Source: an uncultured Saprospiraceae bacterium (GTDB lineage Bacteria > Bacteroidota > Bacteroidia > Chitinophagales > Saprospiraceae). From it: DNA of 64,000 nt. This document shows, piece after piece, positions 46,629-56,900 of this stretch. The DNA lies in NCBI GenBank assembly GCA_937959275.1, contig CALGLU010000018.1, positions 145,703 through 209,702 of the forward strand, given 5' to 3'. The translations under genes were made by a program, and so were the position numbers. A model generated the notes under the pieces. The model saw only the letters and a program-made list of their open reading frames with translations. It made no database searches and was not told the DNA's origin. Every line of letters starts with the position of its first letter. Within the stretch, counting starts at the first letter, position 1.

Positions 46629-47591
46629 TTAATTACTTTCTTTAAATCTCTTTAGTGATTCAGTTAGAGCAGGAACAACGTCAAACAAGTCAGCACAGAC
46701 TCCATAATCTGCAGCCTTAAAGAATGGCGCCTCGGGATCTTTATTAATGACCACGATCGTTTTTGAGCTATTCACACCTGCAAGATGCTGGATTGCTCCA
46801 GAAATACCTGCAGCTATATATAAGTTCGGTCGTATAGCTACACCAGTTTGACCAACATGTTCGTGATGAGGTCTCCACCCGGTATCAGCTACAGGTCGTG
46901 AGCACGCAGTTGTCGCTCCTAATACATTTGCTAGATCTTCGATAATACCCCAATTTTCAGGGCCCTTCATGCCTCTTCCTGCAGAAACAACTAACTCTGC
47001 TTCTGGTAAAGGTACGATGCCATCAACTGTATTTTGACCAGTGACAACTGTTTTTGACTTAGGTAGGGTGACTGTCTGAACCTCAACTGGAGCCGCACTT
47101 CCAACTTCTACTGGCGGCACAGAATTACCCATTAAACTTAAGACCTTAATGTCAGAGTTGACCTGTATTTCAGCAATCGCCTTTCCCGCAAAAACATTTT
47201 TCTTGACTCTAAATCCATCTGTTATTACAGGCAGCGTATTCACTCCAGATACAGACCCTGCGTTGAGTTTGACCGCTAAGCCACCCAAAATAGATTTCCC
47301 AGTCGCTGAGTGATTAACAACAATAACTGTTGCGCCGACCTGCTCTGCTATTTGCTTGACAGCTGCAATGTAATGTTGAGTATCAAACACATCCAAACTA
47401 CTGTCGGAGACATGCATGACTTTTGTTGCGCCATAAATACCTAATGATTCTGGATTATCTGCACTTCCTAATACGACAGCAATACATTCGCTCCCTGTCA
47501 TTTGTGCAACTTGATAACCATAGTGCACAACTTCTTGAGCAGCTTTTTTGAATCTTCCTTTTGGGCTTTCAGCTAATACTAAAACTGACAT
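46629..47591 (-). CDS. etfA: Electron transfer flavoprotein subunit alpha
   Basis: A 320-residue protein. The C-terminal FAD domain is complete: SAGRGMKGPENW, ACSRPVADTGW, HEHVGQTG, PNLYIAAGISGAIQHLAG and INKDPEAPFF. With EtfB it forms the FAD/AMP heterodimer that carries electrons from acyl-CoA and other dehydrogenases to the quinone pool via ETF-quinone oxidoreductase. It starts 25 bp after etfB on the same strand. Confidence 0.97.
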   Translation of the reverse strand: MSVLVLAESPKGRFKKAAQEVVHYGYQVAQMTGSECIAVVLGSADNPESLGIYGATKVMHVSDSSLDVFDTQHYIAAVKQIAEQVGATVIVVNHSATGKSILGGLAVKLNAGSVSGVNTLPVITDGFRVKKNVFAGKAIAEIQVNSDIKVLSLMGNSVPPVEVGSAAPVEVQTVTLPKSKTVVTGQNTVDGIVPLPEAELVVSAGRGMKGPENWGIIEDLANVLGATTACSRPVADTGWRPHHEHVGQTGVAIRPNLYIAAGISGAIQHLAGVNSSKTIVVINKDPEAPFFKAADYGVCADLFDVVPALTESLKRFKESN

Positions 47592-47616
47592 ATATTTTCA
47601 ATTTAATGTGATCTAA

Positions 47617-48357
47617 TTAAATAACCTTTGCTTCTTCGTGAAGCAACCTGACTAATTCATCCATGTTTTCAGCATCAATCATTTTTACACCTTGCTTTTC
47701 ATTTGGCAATGAATAAGAAATTGTTGATACATCTTCTTGAACATCCTGACCTGCAATAACTTCTAAAGGCTTACGCTTTGCCATCATGATACCTCTCATA
47801 TTAGGAATTCGTTGCTCAGCTAAGCCTTTTGATGCGGAAATGACAAATCCGCCCGACACAGTTGCCACTTCTACCCCACCTTCAATATCTCTTTCTACAG
47901 TTGCAGTCTGACCATCATGATCCAGTTTGCTGACAAAAGAGAAATAAGGTAAGTCCAGAATAGCGGCAACCATACCTGCTACTTCGGCTCCACTGTAATC
48001 AATTGACTCTTTGCCACAAAAAATCATATCAAATCCTTTGTCTTTGGCGTATGCTGCAATATTTACCGCAACCTCCTTTGAAGACTTAGGATCAGTATCT
48101 ATGCGGACAGCATCATCAGCACCAATGGCCAAAGCTTTTCTTATGATTACATCGTTTTCAGCGGGACCTACATTAATAGCTGTAACCGTCCCGGAATGTT
48201 GCTCTTTGAGCTCAAGTGCTCTTACTAAAGCATACCATTCATCATACGGATTCATGATATAAGAGATACCTTCGGTGCTAAAGGCGGTATTATCCGCTGT
48301 AAAAGCAATCTTTGATGTTGTTTCTGGTGTCTTGGTAATACACACTAATACCTTCAT
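47617..48357 (-). CDS. etfB: Electron transfer flavoprotein subunit beta
   Basis: A 246-residue protein with the ETF beta signature: MKVLVCITKTPET, ISYIMNPYDEWYALVRALELKE, GADDAVRI, IFCGKESIDYSGAEVAGMVA and GLAEQRIPNMRGIMMAK. It is the upstream gene of an etfB-etfA unit, with the DUF151 gene following. No acyl-CoA dehydrogenase is adjacent. Confidence 0.97.
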   Translation of the reverse strand: MKVLVCITKTPETTSKIAFTADNTAFSTEGISYIMNPYDEWYALVRALELKEQHSGTVTAINVGPAENDVIIRKALAIGADDAVRIDTDPKSSKEVAVNIAAYAKDKGFDMIFCGKESIDYSGAEVAGMVAAILDLPYFSFVSKLDHDGQTATVERDIEGGVEVATVSGGFVISASKGLAEQRIPNMRGIMMAKRKPLEVIAGQDVQEDVSTISYSLPNEKQGVKMIDAENMDELVRLLHEEAKVI

Positions 48358-48436
48358 ATTACTTAATTTTGAGCTTTTGCATCAACCAATATTCGTTGAT
48401 ATGCGTTGAATGCAGAGAATTAGCTTTATTTTTTGA

Positions 48437-48444
48437 CAAATATA
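48437..48444 (-). promoter_or_regulatory. Candidate -7 promoter element for etfBA
   Basis: On the minus strand TATATTTG fits the Bacteroidota -7 consensus TAnnTTTG, about 80 bases upstream of the etfB ATG. The -33 TTTG is not clear, so this is tentative. Confidence 0.3.
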
Positions 48445-48531
48445 GTGGTTTAGTTACTTGTGAATACTGAAAAATATACTCAGAGTTAATTTTTTGTTCC
48501 AATTGACTAAAAATTGACTGATATCAATCTT

Positions 48532-48846
48532 ATGAATAGAATTAAACAAATTAAGCAAATGCTTGAAAATGATGAAAATGATTCATTTTTGCTATTTGCA
48601 TTGGCCAAAGAATATGAGAAATTACAAGATTTTGAACAATCAATCCAACTTTTAGAAGAACTCAAGCTGAATGACCCAGAATATGTTGGATTATATTACC
48701 ATTTGGCCTCAATTTATTACAATCTGGATAAAAAAAAGCTTGCATTAGATACCTGTAAAGAGGGAATTATAGTCTGCAAATCGGTAAATGACAAGCATTC
48801 CCTTGCAGAATTGCATAACTTAGGAATGAATATTGAAATTGAGTAA
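48532..48846 (+). CDS. Small TPR protein
   Basis: A 104-residue cytoplasmic protein; ATG 48532 is preferred over the TTG at 48514. It has about two and a half tetratricopeptide repeats: LFALAKEYEKLQDFEQSIQLL, YYHLASIYYNLDKKKLALDTC, HSLAELHNLGMN. A protein-protein interaction role is likely; no partner is identified. Confidence 0.8.
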   Translation: MNRIKQIKQMLENDENDSFLLFALAKEYEKLQDFEQSIQLLEELKLNDPEYVGLYYHLASIYYNLDKKKLALDTCKEGIIVCKSVNDKHSLAELHNLGMNIEIE

Positions 48847-49014
48847 GAAAAACTTTAACGTTTTGTCGCTGTTGTTTTTGACATAATTAACGTCATAAGA
48901 ATATATAGAAAGTTATTGATGCATTAATGGGTTAGTGAAAATTCAATACAAACCTGTAGTCTAAGCATCCTTATAAAACATCATTTTAGATGTTAAACTG
49001 TTAATTTAATTGAA

Positions 49015-52000
49015 ATGCATAACCGAAAATTCAAAACTGCTGCAACCTATAGATCAACGCTTACCTTCGTTTGCATCTGTTTTTTAAGTTTAATTGGCTA
49101 CTCTCAAATCGTTATTAATGAGGTCAATTATCGATCTGAAGGTCCTGGACTTTATACAGAATACATCGAACTCTACAATACCTCTGGGACCGCTCAAAAT
49201 CTTTCGGGATGGTTTATTGAGAATGGAGTCGTCTATCAATTTCAACCAGGCGCTAGTATAGCTGGAAATTCATATCTAATCGTTACTGCTGACATTTCAG
49301 ATTTTTCGGCTTCCTTTACAGTACCAGGAAGTACACCCGTAGTTGGACCGTGGGTAGGTTCCCTCAAAAATTCTGGAGAAACTATTTCATTAAGAAATCC
49401 GTCATTTTCAGTCCAGGATAAAGTAGATTATGATAACTGGAATGAATGGCCATCTACAGGACACGACGACCTAAATCCTCTGTCAATACAAAAAACAAAT
49501 GTCAATTTGCCTGGGAATCATGGTGGAAGTTGGAGAGCTGCAGCACCAACACCTGGTGCGTTTAATGGATCAGTTTATAATAATAACCCAACACAAGCAC
49601 CAATCATAAAAGATGTAAGACGATCACCAGACAAGCCACTTTCGACAGAAAGCGTCAGAGTCGTTGCAGAATTTGATTTTGACAATCTTTTAGGAATCAA
49701 TGGATTAAGTGTCAAATTGGAATATCAGAAAGTCGATCCAGGAAATTACTGGACAAAATCAAGTGCTAATTATTTACTGCCGGCCAATTGGTCAACGATA
49801 ACGATGAAAGATGATGGCATGGGGGCTGATTCAACTGCAAACAATGGAGTGTTTACAGCTGTGATTCCTGCTTCACAACATGCTCATAGACGGCTAATTC
49901 GCTATCGTATTCAAGTCACTAATTCGTCGGGATATAGTCAAACATTACCAGATCAAAATTATAGAGAAAGTAATTATGCCTACTATGTATATGATGGCTA
50001 TCCTGCTCAAGGACCATATGATATAACGACGCTTCCTGTACTGCAAGACTTAACCGTTTTGACGACCAAAACTATCTCCAGAGTCCATATGGGTGATGAA
50101 ACAGGCAATACGACTAATAATGCCAATTTACAACATGAAGGCAATGATTATCTAGGAGAAGGTACCATTGTGTACGAAGGGCGAGTGTACGATCACATTA
50201 AATTTAGACCCAGAGGTGGAGATAGTAGATGGAAACGAAACAAACCAAACTTAAAATTTGATCTAAACCGATCACATTCGTTTGAAACACAAAATGACTG
50301 TGGACAAACCTATGATGAAGATAGAGGCAAACTTGTTTTATCAGGTGGTTGGGTCCATGATGCCGCGAGTCACGGATTAACTGAATCTTTGATTTACAAA
50401 ATCATGTCTTTGACTGGGAGTTTAGAAAGATCTGTTAACTATTCGCAGTTAAGAGTTGTCGACCAGCCAAGCCAGATAGGCACAGGCGGAGATTTTTGGG
50501 GATTATATCTCATTATGGAAGATTATGGAAGCGATATGTTGAAAGAGCATAATAAAGCTGAAGGTAATTTTTGGACGACAGAAGCACAAGTCAGAGTATT
50601 AGATTCGCAGGGAGACTTTCCTGGATCAGGAAGCGTACCAACGTATGCTCCTCAAGCTCAAATTAATGGAACATGGAATATTGGTACAAATGGTCCCGTA
50701 GACCTACTCTTAGCTGATAGGATTGCTAACATTATCTTTGGACAACACGGAAGAAATCGAATTGCAAAACATAGCTATAAAGAATATTATGACTCTGAAA
50801 CAGGATCCTATCTTGGCTTTTGGAGTGATATGGATAATGCATTTGGAGCGGCAGGAGATTATGCTGATGAATGCCCTGACCTTCCTGTTCAATGTGAAGA
50901 TTTCTATGTATTTGATAGAAGCTATTGTGCGCCTGATCGAGACTTAGATAATGATTTGATTGTCTTAGCCTCACAAGAAGTACAATATAAAAATATGATG
51001 AGGTCAGTATTTGACCTATTGATGAATGGTGATCACGATAACTCTTCCTCTGCAAATCCATGGGAGCAGATCGACTATTTGGTTGATCAAGAGGCATCTA
51101 CAATATTTACACCTGGGGCAGCTGATGACTGGATGGAAGTTGACAGACATAGATGGAATCATCCCTATGATTTAGCGAACTCTGATGCTCACGTTAATTG
51201 GTATAAAACATGGTTTCATGCTAGAGCCAATTATATGGTAAATAATTCTAGTTCGACTAACTCACAAGTTTCAGGGACAATAGACGATGACATTAGAGAT
51301 GTTCAAATTCCTAATACACCGTCTATTACTAAATCAGGAGCAGGATTTCCAGTTGATCAATTAAACTTCACGAATTCGTCTTTTTCAGACCCACAAGGCA
51401 ATAATACCTTTGGTGCATTGGAATGGAGAATAGCTGAATGGTCAGATCCTACTAACACATTTTACGACACCAAGTGTACGCCACATTACGAGATCGAGCC
51501 TGTTTGGGAAAGTGGAGAGATTACAAGTAATTCTACAAGTTTTACAATCCCAGGTGCAACAATAAATCCTGGAAGAACTTACAAAGTAAGAATGCGACAT
51601 AAGGATAATACGGGCAGATGGAGTCACTGGTCAGATGCAATTAAGTTTATTGCAGACGAGCCAATAAACCAAGCTATCCCAGCATTAGTTATTTCGGAGA
51701 TTCACTACAATCCATCTATTGATTGTGCTGAATTTGTAGAAATACTTAACAACGGTAATACAGCTATCAATCTGAATAATTATAAACTAGATAACGGTGT
51801 CGATTTTACATTTCCTAATGTAACATTAAACCCGAATCAATATGTAGTTGTTGTAGATGATCTATCGTGCTACAACGCTGTCTTCCCTAACGGGGCTACA
51901 CCGATAGGAAAATATTCTAAAAACTTAGATAATGGTGGAGAAGTTTTAGAATTAGATAACCCTTTTGGAATATTGATAGATAGTGTAAAATACAATGACA

Positions 52001-53715
52001 AATTACCCTGGGATACCATTCCAGACAATGGCTTATTTAGTTTAGCTCTTATTAATGCTGATCTAGATAATAGCTTCCCTACGAATTGGTCTCACCAGTG
52101 TACCTTTGCGACACCAGGATCTGCAAATGATTTCAGCAGTTGCGGTATCGGACCAGAGGATTTATCTAATCTAGTGATTAATGAGATCGCATATAAACCA
52201 AAAAATGCTTCGAATACCTTCGATACAAACCTTGAATTCATAGAAATTAAAAATACTGGAACGACAGATGTTAATATCACTGGTGCGACTTTCTCCAGTG
52301 GAATTGATTTAAGAATTGACATTTATCATCAGGTTCCTGCCGGCGGATTTTTTATTATTGCAAAAGATACCGCAGCTTTTAGAGCTAGATATGGAGTAGG
52401 TGCTACTGCACAATATGCTGGTGATCTTAGCAATTTTGGTGAGAAGATAACCTTAACAGATTTTTTCAATACGCTTATTGATGAAGTTGATTACAATGAT
52501 AATATTCCATGGGATCAATTGCCTAGACAAGGGAATCATAGCCTTGCGTTAATAGACCATGATTTTGATAATAACACGCCTGTTAATTGGTCAGAGCAAG
52601 ATGTCAATTACTCTCCAATGGCAGATAATACATTTAATGGAATTTCATTCCAAAACTATACCGGATTGGAAATCAATGAACTCTATTACAGACCAAATCC
52701 AACTGCACATGAATTTATAGAGCTTAAAAATAACAGCTCGCTTCCCATTTTTCTTTCTGATGTTAGCATTCAGGGTGTCAACTTTACGTTTGCAGATACG
52801 GATGTTATTCTTCCTGGTAATTTTGTCGTAATTGCCTATAACTTTACGAGCTTTGTGTCTAAATATGGGTTTAACCCAGATGGTTCTTGGCAGAATTCAG
52901 GAAGTTTATCTAATTCTGGTGAAACAATTAGGTTAAAGGATTTATTCGGTAATGTCATCGATGAAGTTACCTATTCAAATTCAGCGCCGTGGGATCCGAT
53001 TCCAAATGATGGGCTATATAGTTTAGCTCTTAAACTGGGAGGCCTTAACAATTCCTTAGCTGCTAATTGGTCGGCACAACATATATTCTATACACCTCGA
53101 CAAGAAAATATCTTTGACTCAGACGGTGACGGCATCGCTGATCCACAAGATCAGTGCCCTAACCTTAATGATAATCTAATCGGGACAAGTTGTTCTGATG
53201 GAGATCCGTGTACAACAGGTGAGACCTACGACAATAATTGCAATTGTTCTGGAGGCACATTCCAAGATTCGGATAATGACGGCGTCTGCAATGCGCTTGA
53301 TACTTGCCCTGGTTTTAATAATGGATTGATTGGTTCGAGTTGTAACGATGGAAACCCCTGTACTGTAGGTGAAACCTACAATGCATCTTGTGGTTGTTCA
53401 GGAGGAATTGTTCTTGATTCTGACAGCGATGGAGTCTGTGATGCGAATGATATTTGCCCTGGTGGTGATGACAATCTTGATTCGAATAACAATGGAGTTC
53501 CAGATGCTTGTGAGAATTGTCCTAATTTTATAAATGAAAGTAATACCCCCATTCTTAACACAAATAAAAGTGCTAATATTCAGATAGTAACCAATGGAAA
53601 AGTAACCTCTGGTAAAAATATTACGTACCAAGCTGGATTAAGTGTAGAGATGATGCCTCAGTTTGAAGTAGAACTCGGAGCAATATTTGTGGCTAAGATT
53701 GATGTATGTAATTAG
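49015..53715 (+). CDS. Giant secreted CotH-kinase/lamin-tail-domain protein with TSP3 repeats and shared C-terminal domain
   Basis: A 1566-residue protein with signal peptide (CFLSLIGYSQ). A first lamin-tail domain (about 25-165, IVINEVNYRSEG...EYIELYNTSG) precedes a CotH-type kinase domain (about 330-760) with IKFRPRGGDSRWKRNKPNLKF, LIMEDYGSDMLKEHN and FWSDMDNAFGAAG, where the DMD acidic cluster is in the expected metal-binding place. An Fn3-like segment (about 765-880) is followed by three more lamin-tail domains starting near residues 891, 1053 and 1219. Calcium-binding thrombospondin type 3 repeats (about 1370-1500, DSDGDGIADPQDQCP) follow. The C-terminal domain ends VAKIDVCN. CotH kinases phosphorylate secreted proteins; activity here is not proven. 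Confidence 0.9.
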   Translation: MHNRKFKTAATYRSTLTFVCICFLSLIGYSQIVINEVNYRSEGPGLYTEYIELYNTSGTAQNLSGWFIENGVVYQFQPGASIAGNSYLIVTADISDFSASFTVPGSTPVVGPWVGSLKNSGETISLRNPSFSVQDKVDYDNWNEWPSTGHDDLNPLSIQKTNVNLPGNHGGSWRAAAPTPGAFNGSVYNNNPTQAPIIKDVRRSPDKPLSTESVRVVAEFDFDNLLGINGLSVKLEYQKVDPGNYWTKSSANYLLPANWSTITMKDDGMGADSTANNGVFTAVIPASQHAHRRLIRYRIQVTNSSGYSQTLPDQNYRESNYAYYVYDGYPAQGPYDITTLPVLQDLTVLTTKTISRVHMGDETGNTTNNANLQHEGNDYLGEGTIVYEGRVYDHIKFRPRGGDSRWKRNKPNLKFDLNRSHSFETQNDCGQTYDEDRGKLVLSGGWVHDAASHGLTESLIYKIMSLTGSLERSVNYSQLRVVDQPSQIGTGGDFWGLYLIMEDYGSDMLKEHNKAEGNFWTTEAQVRVLDSQGDFPGSGSVPTYAPQAQINGTWNIGTNGPVDLLLADRIANIIFGQHGRNRIAKHSYKEYYDSETGSYLGFWSDMDNAFGAAGDYADECPDLPVQCEDFYVFDRSYCAPDRDLDNDLIVLASQEVQYKNMMRSVFDLLMNGDHDNSSSANPWEQIDYLVDQEASTIFTPGAADDWMEVDRHRWNHPYDLANSDAHVNWYKTWFHARANYMVNNSSSTNSQVSGTIDDDIRDVQIPNTPSITKSGAGFPVDQLNFTNSSFSDPQGNNTFGALEWRIAEWSDPTNTFYDTKCTPHYEIEPVWESGEITSNSTSFTIPGATINPGRTYKVRMRHKDNTGRWSHWSDAIKFIADEPINQAIPALVISEIHYNPSIDCAEFVEILNNGNTAINLNNYKLDNGVDFTFPNVTLNPNQYVVVVDDLSCYNAVFPNGATPIGKYSKNLDNGGEVLELDNPFGILIDSVKYNDKLPWDTIPDNGLFSLALINADLDNSFPTNWSHQCTFATPGSANDFSSCGIGPEDLSNLVINEIAYKPKNASNTFDTNLEFIEIKNTGTTDVNITGATFSSGIDLRIDIYHQVPAGGFFIIAKDTAAFRARYGVGATAQYAGDLSNFGEKITLTDFFNTLIDEVDYNDNIPWDQLPRQGNHSLALIDHDFDNNTPVNWSEQDVNYSPMADNTFNGISFQNYTGLEINELYYRPNPTAHEFIELKNNSSLPIFLSDVSIQGVNFTFADTDVILPGNFVVIAYNFTSFVSKYGFNPDGSWQNSGSLSNSGETIRLKDLFGNVIDEVTYSNSAPWDPIPNDGLYSLALKLGGLNNSLAANWSAQHIFYTPRQENIFDSDGDGIADPQDQCPNLNDNLIGTSCSDGDPCTTGETYDNNCNCSGGTFQDSDNDGVCNALDTCPGFNNGLIGSSCNDGNPCTVGETYNASCGCSGGIVLDSDSDGVCDANDICPGGDDNLDSNNNGVPDACENCPNFINESNTPILNTNKSANIQIVTNGKVTSGKNITYQAGLSVEMMPQFEVELGAIFVAKIDVCN

Positions 53716-53735
53716 CAAATCAATAATTCGCTAAT

Positions 53736-53769
53736 TTTGAGAGTATTTTAGGATTCTAGACTACATTTG
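53736..53769 (+). promoter_or_regulatory. Candidate Bacteroidota promoter upstream of the second CotH gene
   Basis: TTTG (53736-53739) and TACATTTG (53762-53769) match the -33 and -7 elements, with a 22-nt spacer close to the usual 19-21. It is about 200 bp before the ATG at 53974. A second -7-like TACTTTTG is at 53812-53819 without a matching -33. Confidence 0.35.
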
Positions 53770-53973
53770 TAATAGATTTAATAGATGTAATCGAAAAACA
53801 AAATCTAATCTACTTTTGTGTTAGAAAATGAGTTAAAGTAAATTGCATTTCAAACCAAATTGAGAAAATTACAGTCTTAACTTACAAATGTTATTGGAAT
53901 GTTATTTTTTAGAGTGTAAAGAAATATTTTTCGTCTGCTTCAAACCCTGTTCATTTTTGAACTTGCATAACCT

Positions 53974-56900
53974 ATGGTTGTCTCAAATTCATATACCAGA
54001 ATTAAGAACCTCAAAACGTATTGGTCAATAGCCATACTGTTTCTCTTGGTCACCAATGTGTCCTATAGTCAGGTTTCGATTGAATTTAGTGATGAACGTG
54101 GTTTTTACAATTCACCGATAAATGTAGTAATCTCTTCGCCCGAAGATCCTAACGCCACTATACGCTATACCACAAATAACTCCAAACCCTCACCTACCAG
54201 CGGACTCATTTATAATGGTCCTATTAATATCAATAAAACCACGTCAATACGAGCAATCGCAATCGGTGCATTTGGCAATTCGAAAGTGATCACACATACC
54301 TATATATTTTTGGATGAGATCACCTCTAAAAATTATATGAGTAGCCATATACCAAATAATGCTGCCCTAGATCAGGCATTACTGTCTCTACCAACGATTT
54401 CAATAGTAGATGAAGACATTCTTACTCAAAGTTCTGGTTTGATTGAACATATTGATCTAGAAACAGAGGTCTCCTTGGAGATGTTCTTTCCAAATGGAGA
54501 TAAAGATATTATGTTGCATTGCGGCACGCAGACTTGGGGAGGGAGTGATTTGAATCCCAAAAAGTCTTACAGACTAGAATTCAAAAATGCATATGGCGAT
54601 AAGAAGCTTGATTTTGATGTTTTCAATTCTGATGATTACGAAACACATGAATATAAAATTCCGCCAAGGTTAGAGTTTGATAAAATCTTGCTTCGCGCTG
54701 GAAGTCAAGACGGTTTAAACGCAGAGTTTGGAAATGAAAATAATGCTCAGTTTATAAGAAATCGATTCATGATGGATGTGTCTATGGAACTAGGTTTTCC
54801 AGAAGCACACGGCCGATACGTCCATGTCTATGTCAATCAGATATATCAAGGTCAATATCATCTAATGGAGCGACCTGACGCCTCATGGTTTGAAACATAT
54901 TTTGGTGGTAATAAGGATGATTATGAAGTGAGACGGGGCACTGGTAATTATTGGGATGGCTATACTGGTGCCAACGAAGGTCCTGCGCATATCGCAATGA
55001 CAAGCAATATTAATATGGGAAGTGCAGCGGGCATAGCAAATACAAGTCAATATATCAACTTAGGCTCAGCAGCTAACTATATGGTGATGATGGGCTATTT
55101 AAGTGGATTTGATTGGTCAGACAGTCATAACTCACTTTGTGGTGGACATATAACACCTGGAGAAGTCCCCTATATGTTTCCGCTATGGGATGTTGATTTA
55201 GGTTTAGGACAGGGTGGAAAATGGCATCCAGATTTTTCAGGAGATGTCACCTACTTCAATGCACCATATCCAAATGATGGTCCATTGCCAAACAATCTTG
55301 TAAATAGCCCTGAATTTAAAGTTCTTTTGGGAGATGCGCTGCACTGTGCTTGCTTTGATGATGGTCCTCTAACTCAGGCAAATGCAGACAGCCTCTATTT
55401 TGAACGAGCGCAGCAAATTGAAACGTCTGTGATTGCAGAGGCGGCACGATGGGGAAATGTCACATTTACGAGTAACGGCGGCGTCGATGTCCCTCAATGG
55501 AACAAATCAGATTGGACGTCTGAACTAAACTATATGAGAAATAGTTACCTTCCACAACGTCGCATAAATCTAATCAATCACTTTAAATCCAACAATGCCT
55601 ATCCATCGATTAACGGTGTCGAATATAGTGATGATGGTGGACTATTTGCCAACGGCTATCAATTAACACTAAGTAATCCTAATCTTGGGGGGACCGTTTT
55701 TTATACAATTGATGGCTCAGATCCAAGAACATATGGAGGAGGTGTCAGCTCAAGTGCAATATCCTACTCTGGCCCAATTACGCTACCAACCGGAGTCTAC
55801 GAAGTAAAAGCTAGAATACGAAATGGTACGACATGGTCTGCTATGTGTCCAAAGAAATTCTATATAGGACAAAATTATACTAACATTAGAATTAACGAAA
55901 TTCATTATAATCCAGAAGATTCACTTATCAATAATGTAAATGTATCAGGAACAAAATTTGAATTTATCGAATTGAAAAATAGAGGAACGACTGATGTAAA
56001 TATGACTGATGTCATCTTTGATAAAGGAGTTACCATTTTCTTTCCTGAAGGACTAATCATCCCTGCAGGTAGCTTTTTTATTCTTGCTGATAATGCACTA
56101 CATTTTCAACAAAAATATGGATTTGCACCTGATCTTGTGTGGGAAGGCAAACTGAGTAACGGAGGTGAGGAATTAAGGTTTGTTGGGCCAGATAAAAAAA
56201 CCATTGACAAGGTCAATTACGATGATAGTTTTCCATGGGATCCTGTACCAGATGTAGGCAAATATAGCTTAGGTTGCATTGATATAAATGTCACCAACAA
56301 TAGCTCCGTTAATTGGTCAAAACAAGTGGTATACTACACACCAGGTGAAGAAAATATATTTCCAACTGACATCAAACCAGATTACTCCGGCATTGTCATC
56401 AATGAAATTCATTATCATCCGAGTGAATATTTTCATGCTGGTCCAGACACGATTGTACCCAGTAAGGAGTTTGAGTTTGTTGAAATCAAAAACATTTCAA
56501 ACAGCGTGATTTTCATGGCGGATTTAGAATTCGTAGAAGGAATTAATTACAAATTCGATGATAATGTATTCTTAGCTCCCAATAACTTTATTGTTTTAGC
56601 AGAAGATTCGATGTGGTTTCATCAGCGGTATGGCTTCGCCCCATTTGATAAGTATGATGGGAAATTGGAGAATGATTCTGATACAATTGTCTTATATGAT
56701 GTCTTTAATCGCATGGTAGACTCTGTTGCCTATTTTGATTCAAGCCCTTGGGATAATCTTCCTGATTTGGGAGAATATAGTCTTGGCTTAATCGATCCAA
56801 ACTTAGATCATAATAAAGCGTTGAATTGGTCACATCAATGCGATTTAGTCACGCCAAAGGCTGAAAACACATTTTGTGCCGATGCATATCCTGATTATTC

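Noticed and set aside
50732..51097. 121-residue minus-strand frame in the first CotH gene
   Set aside because: Antisense to the conserved CotH domain and low in recognisable motifs.
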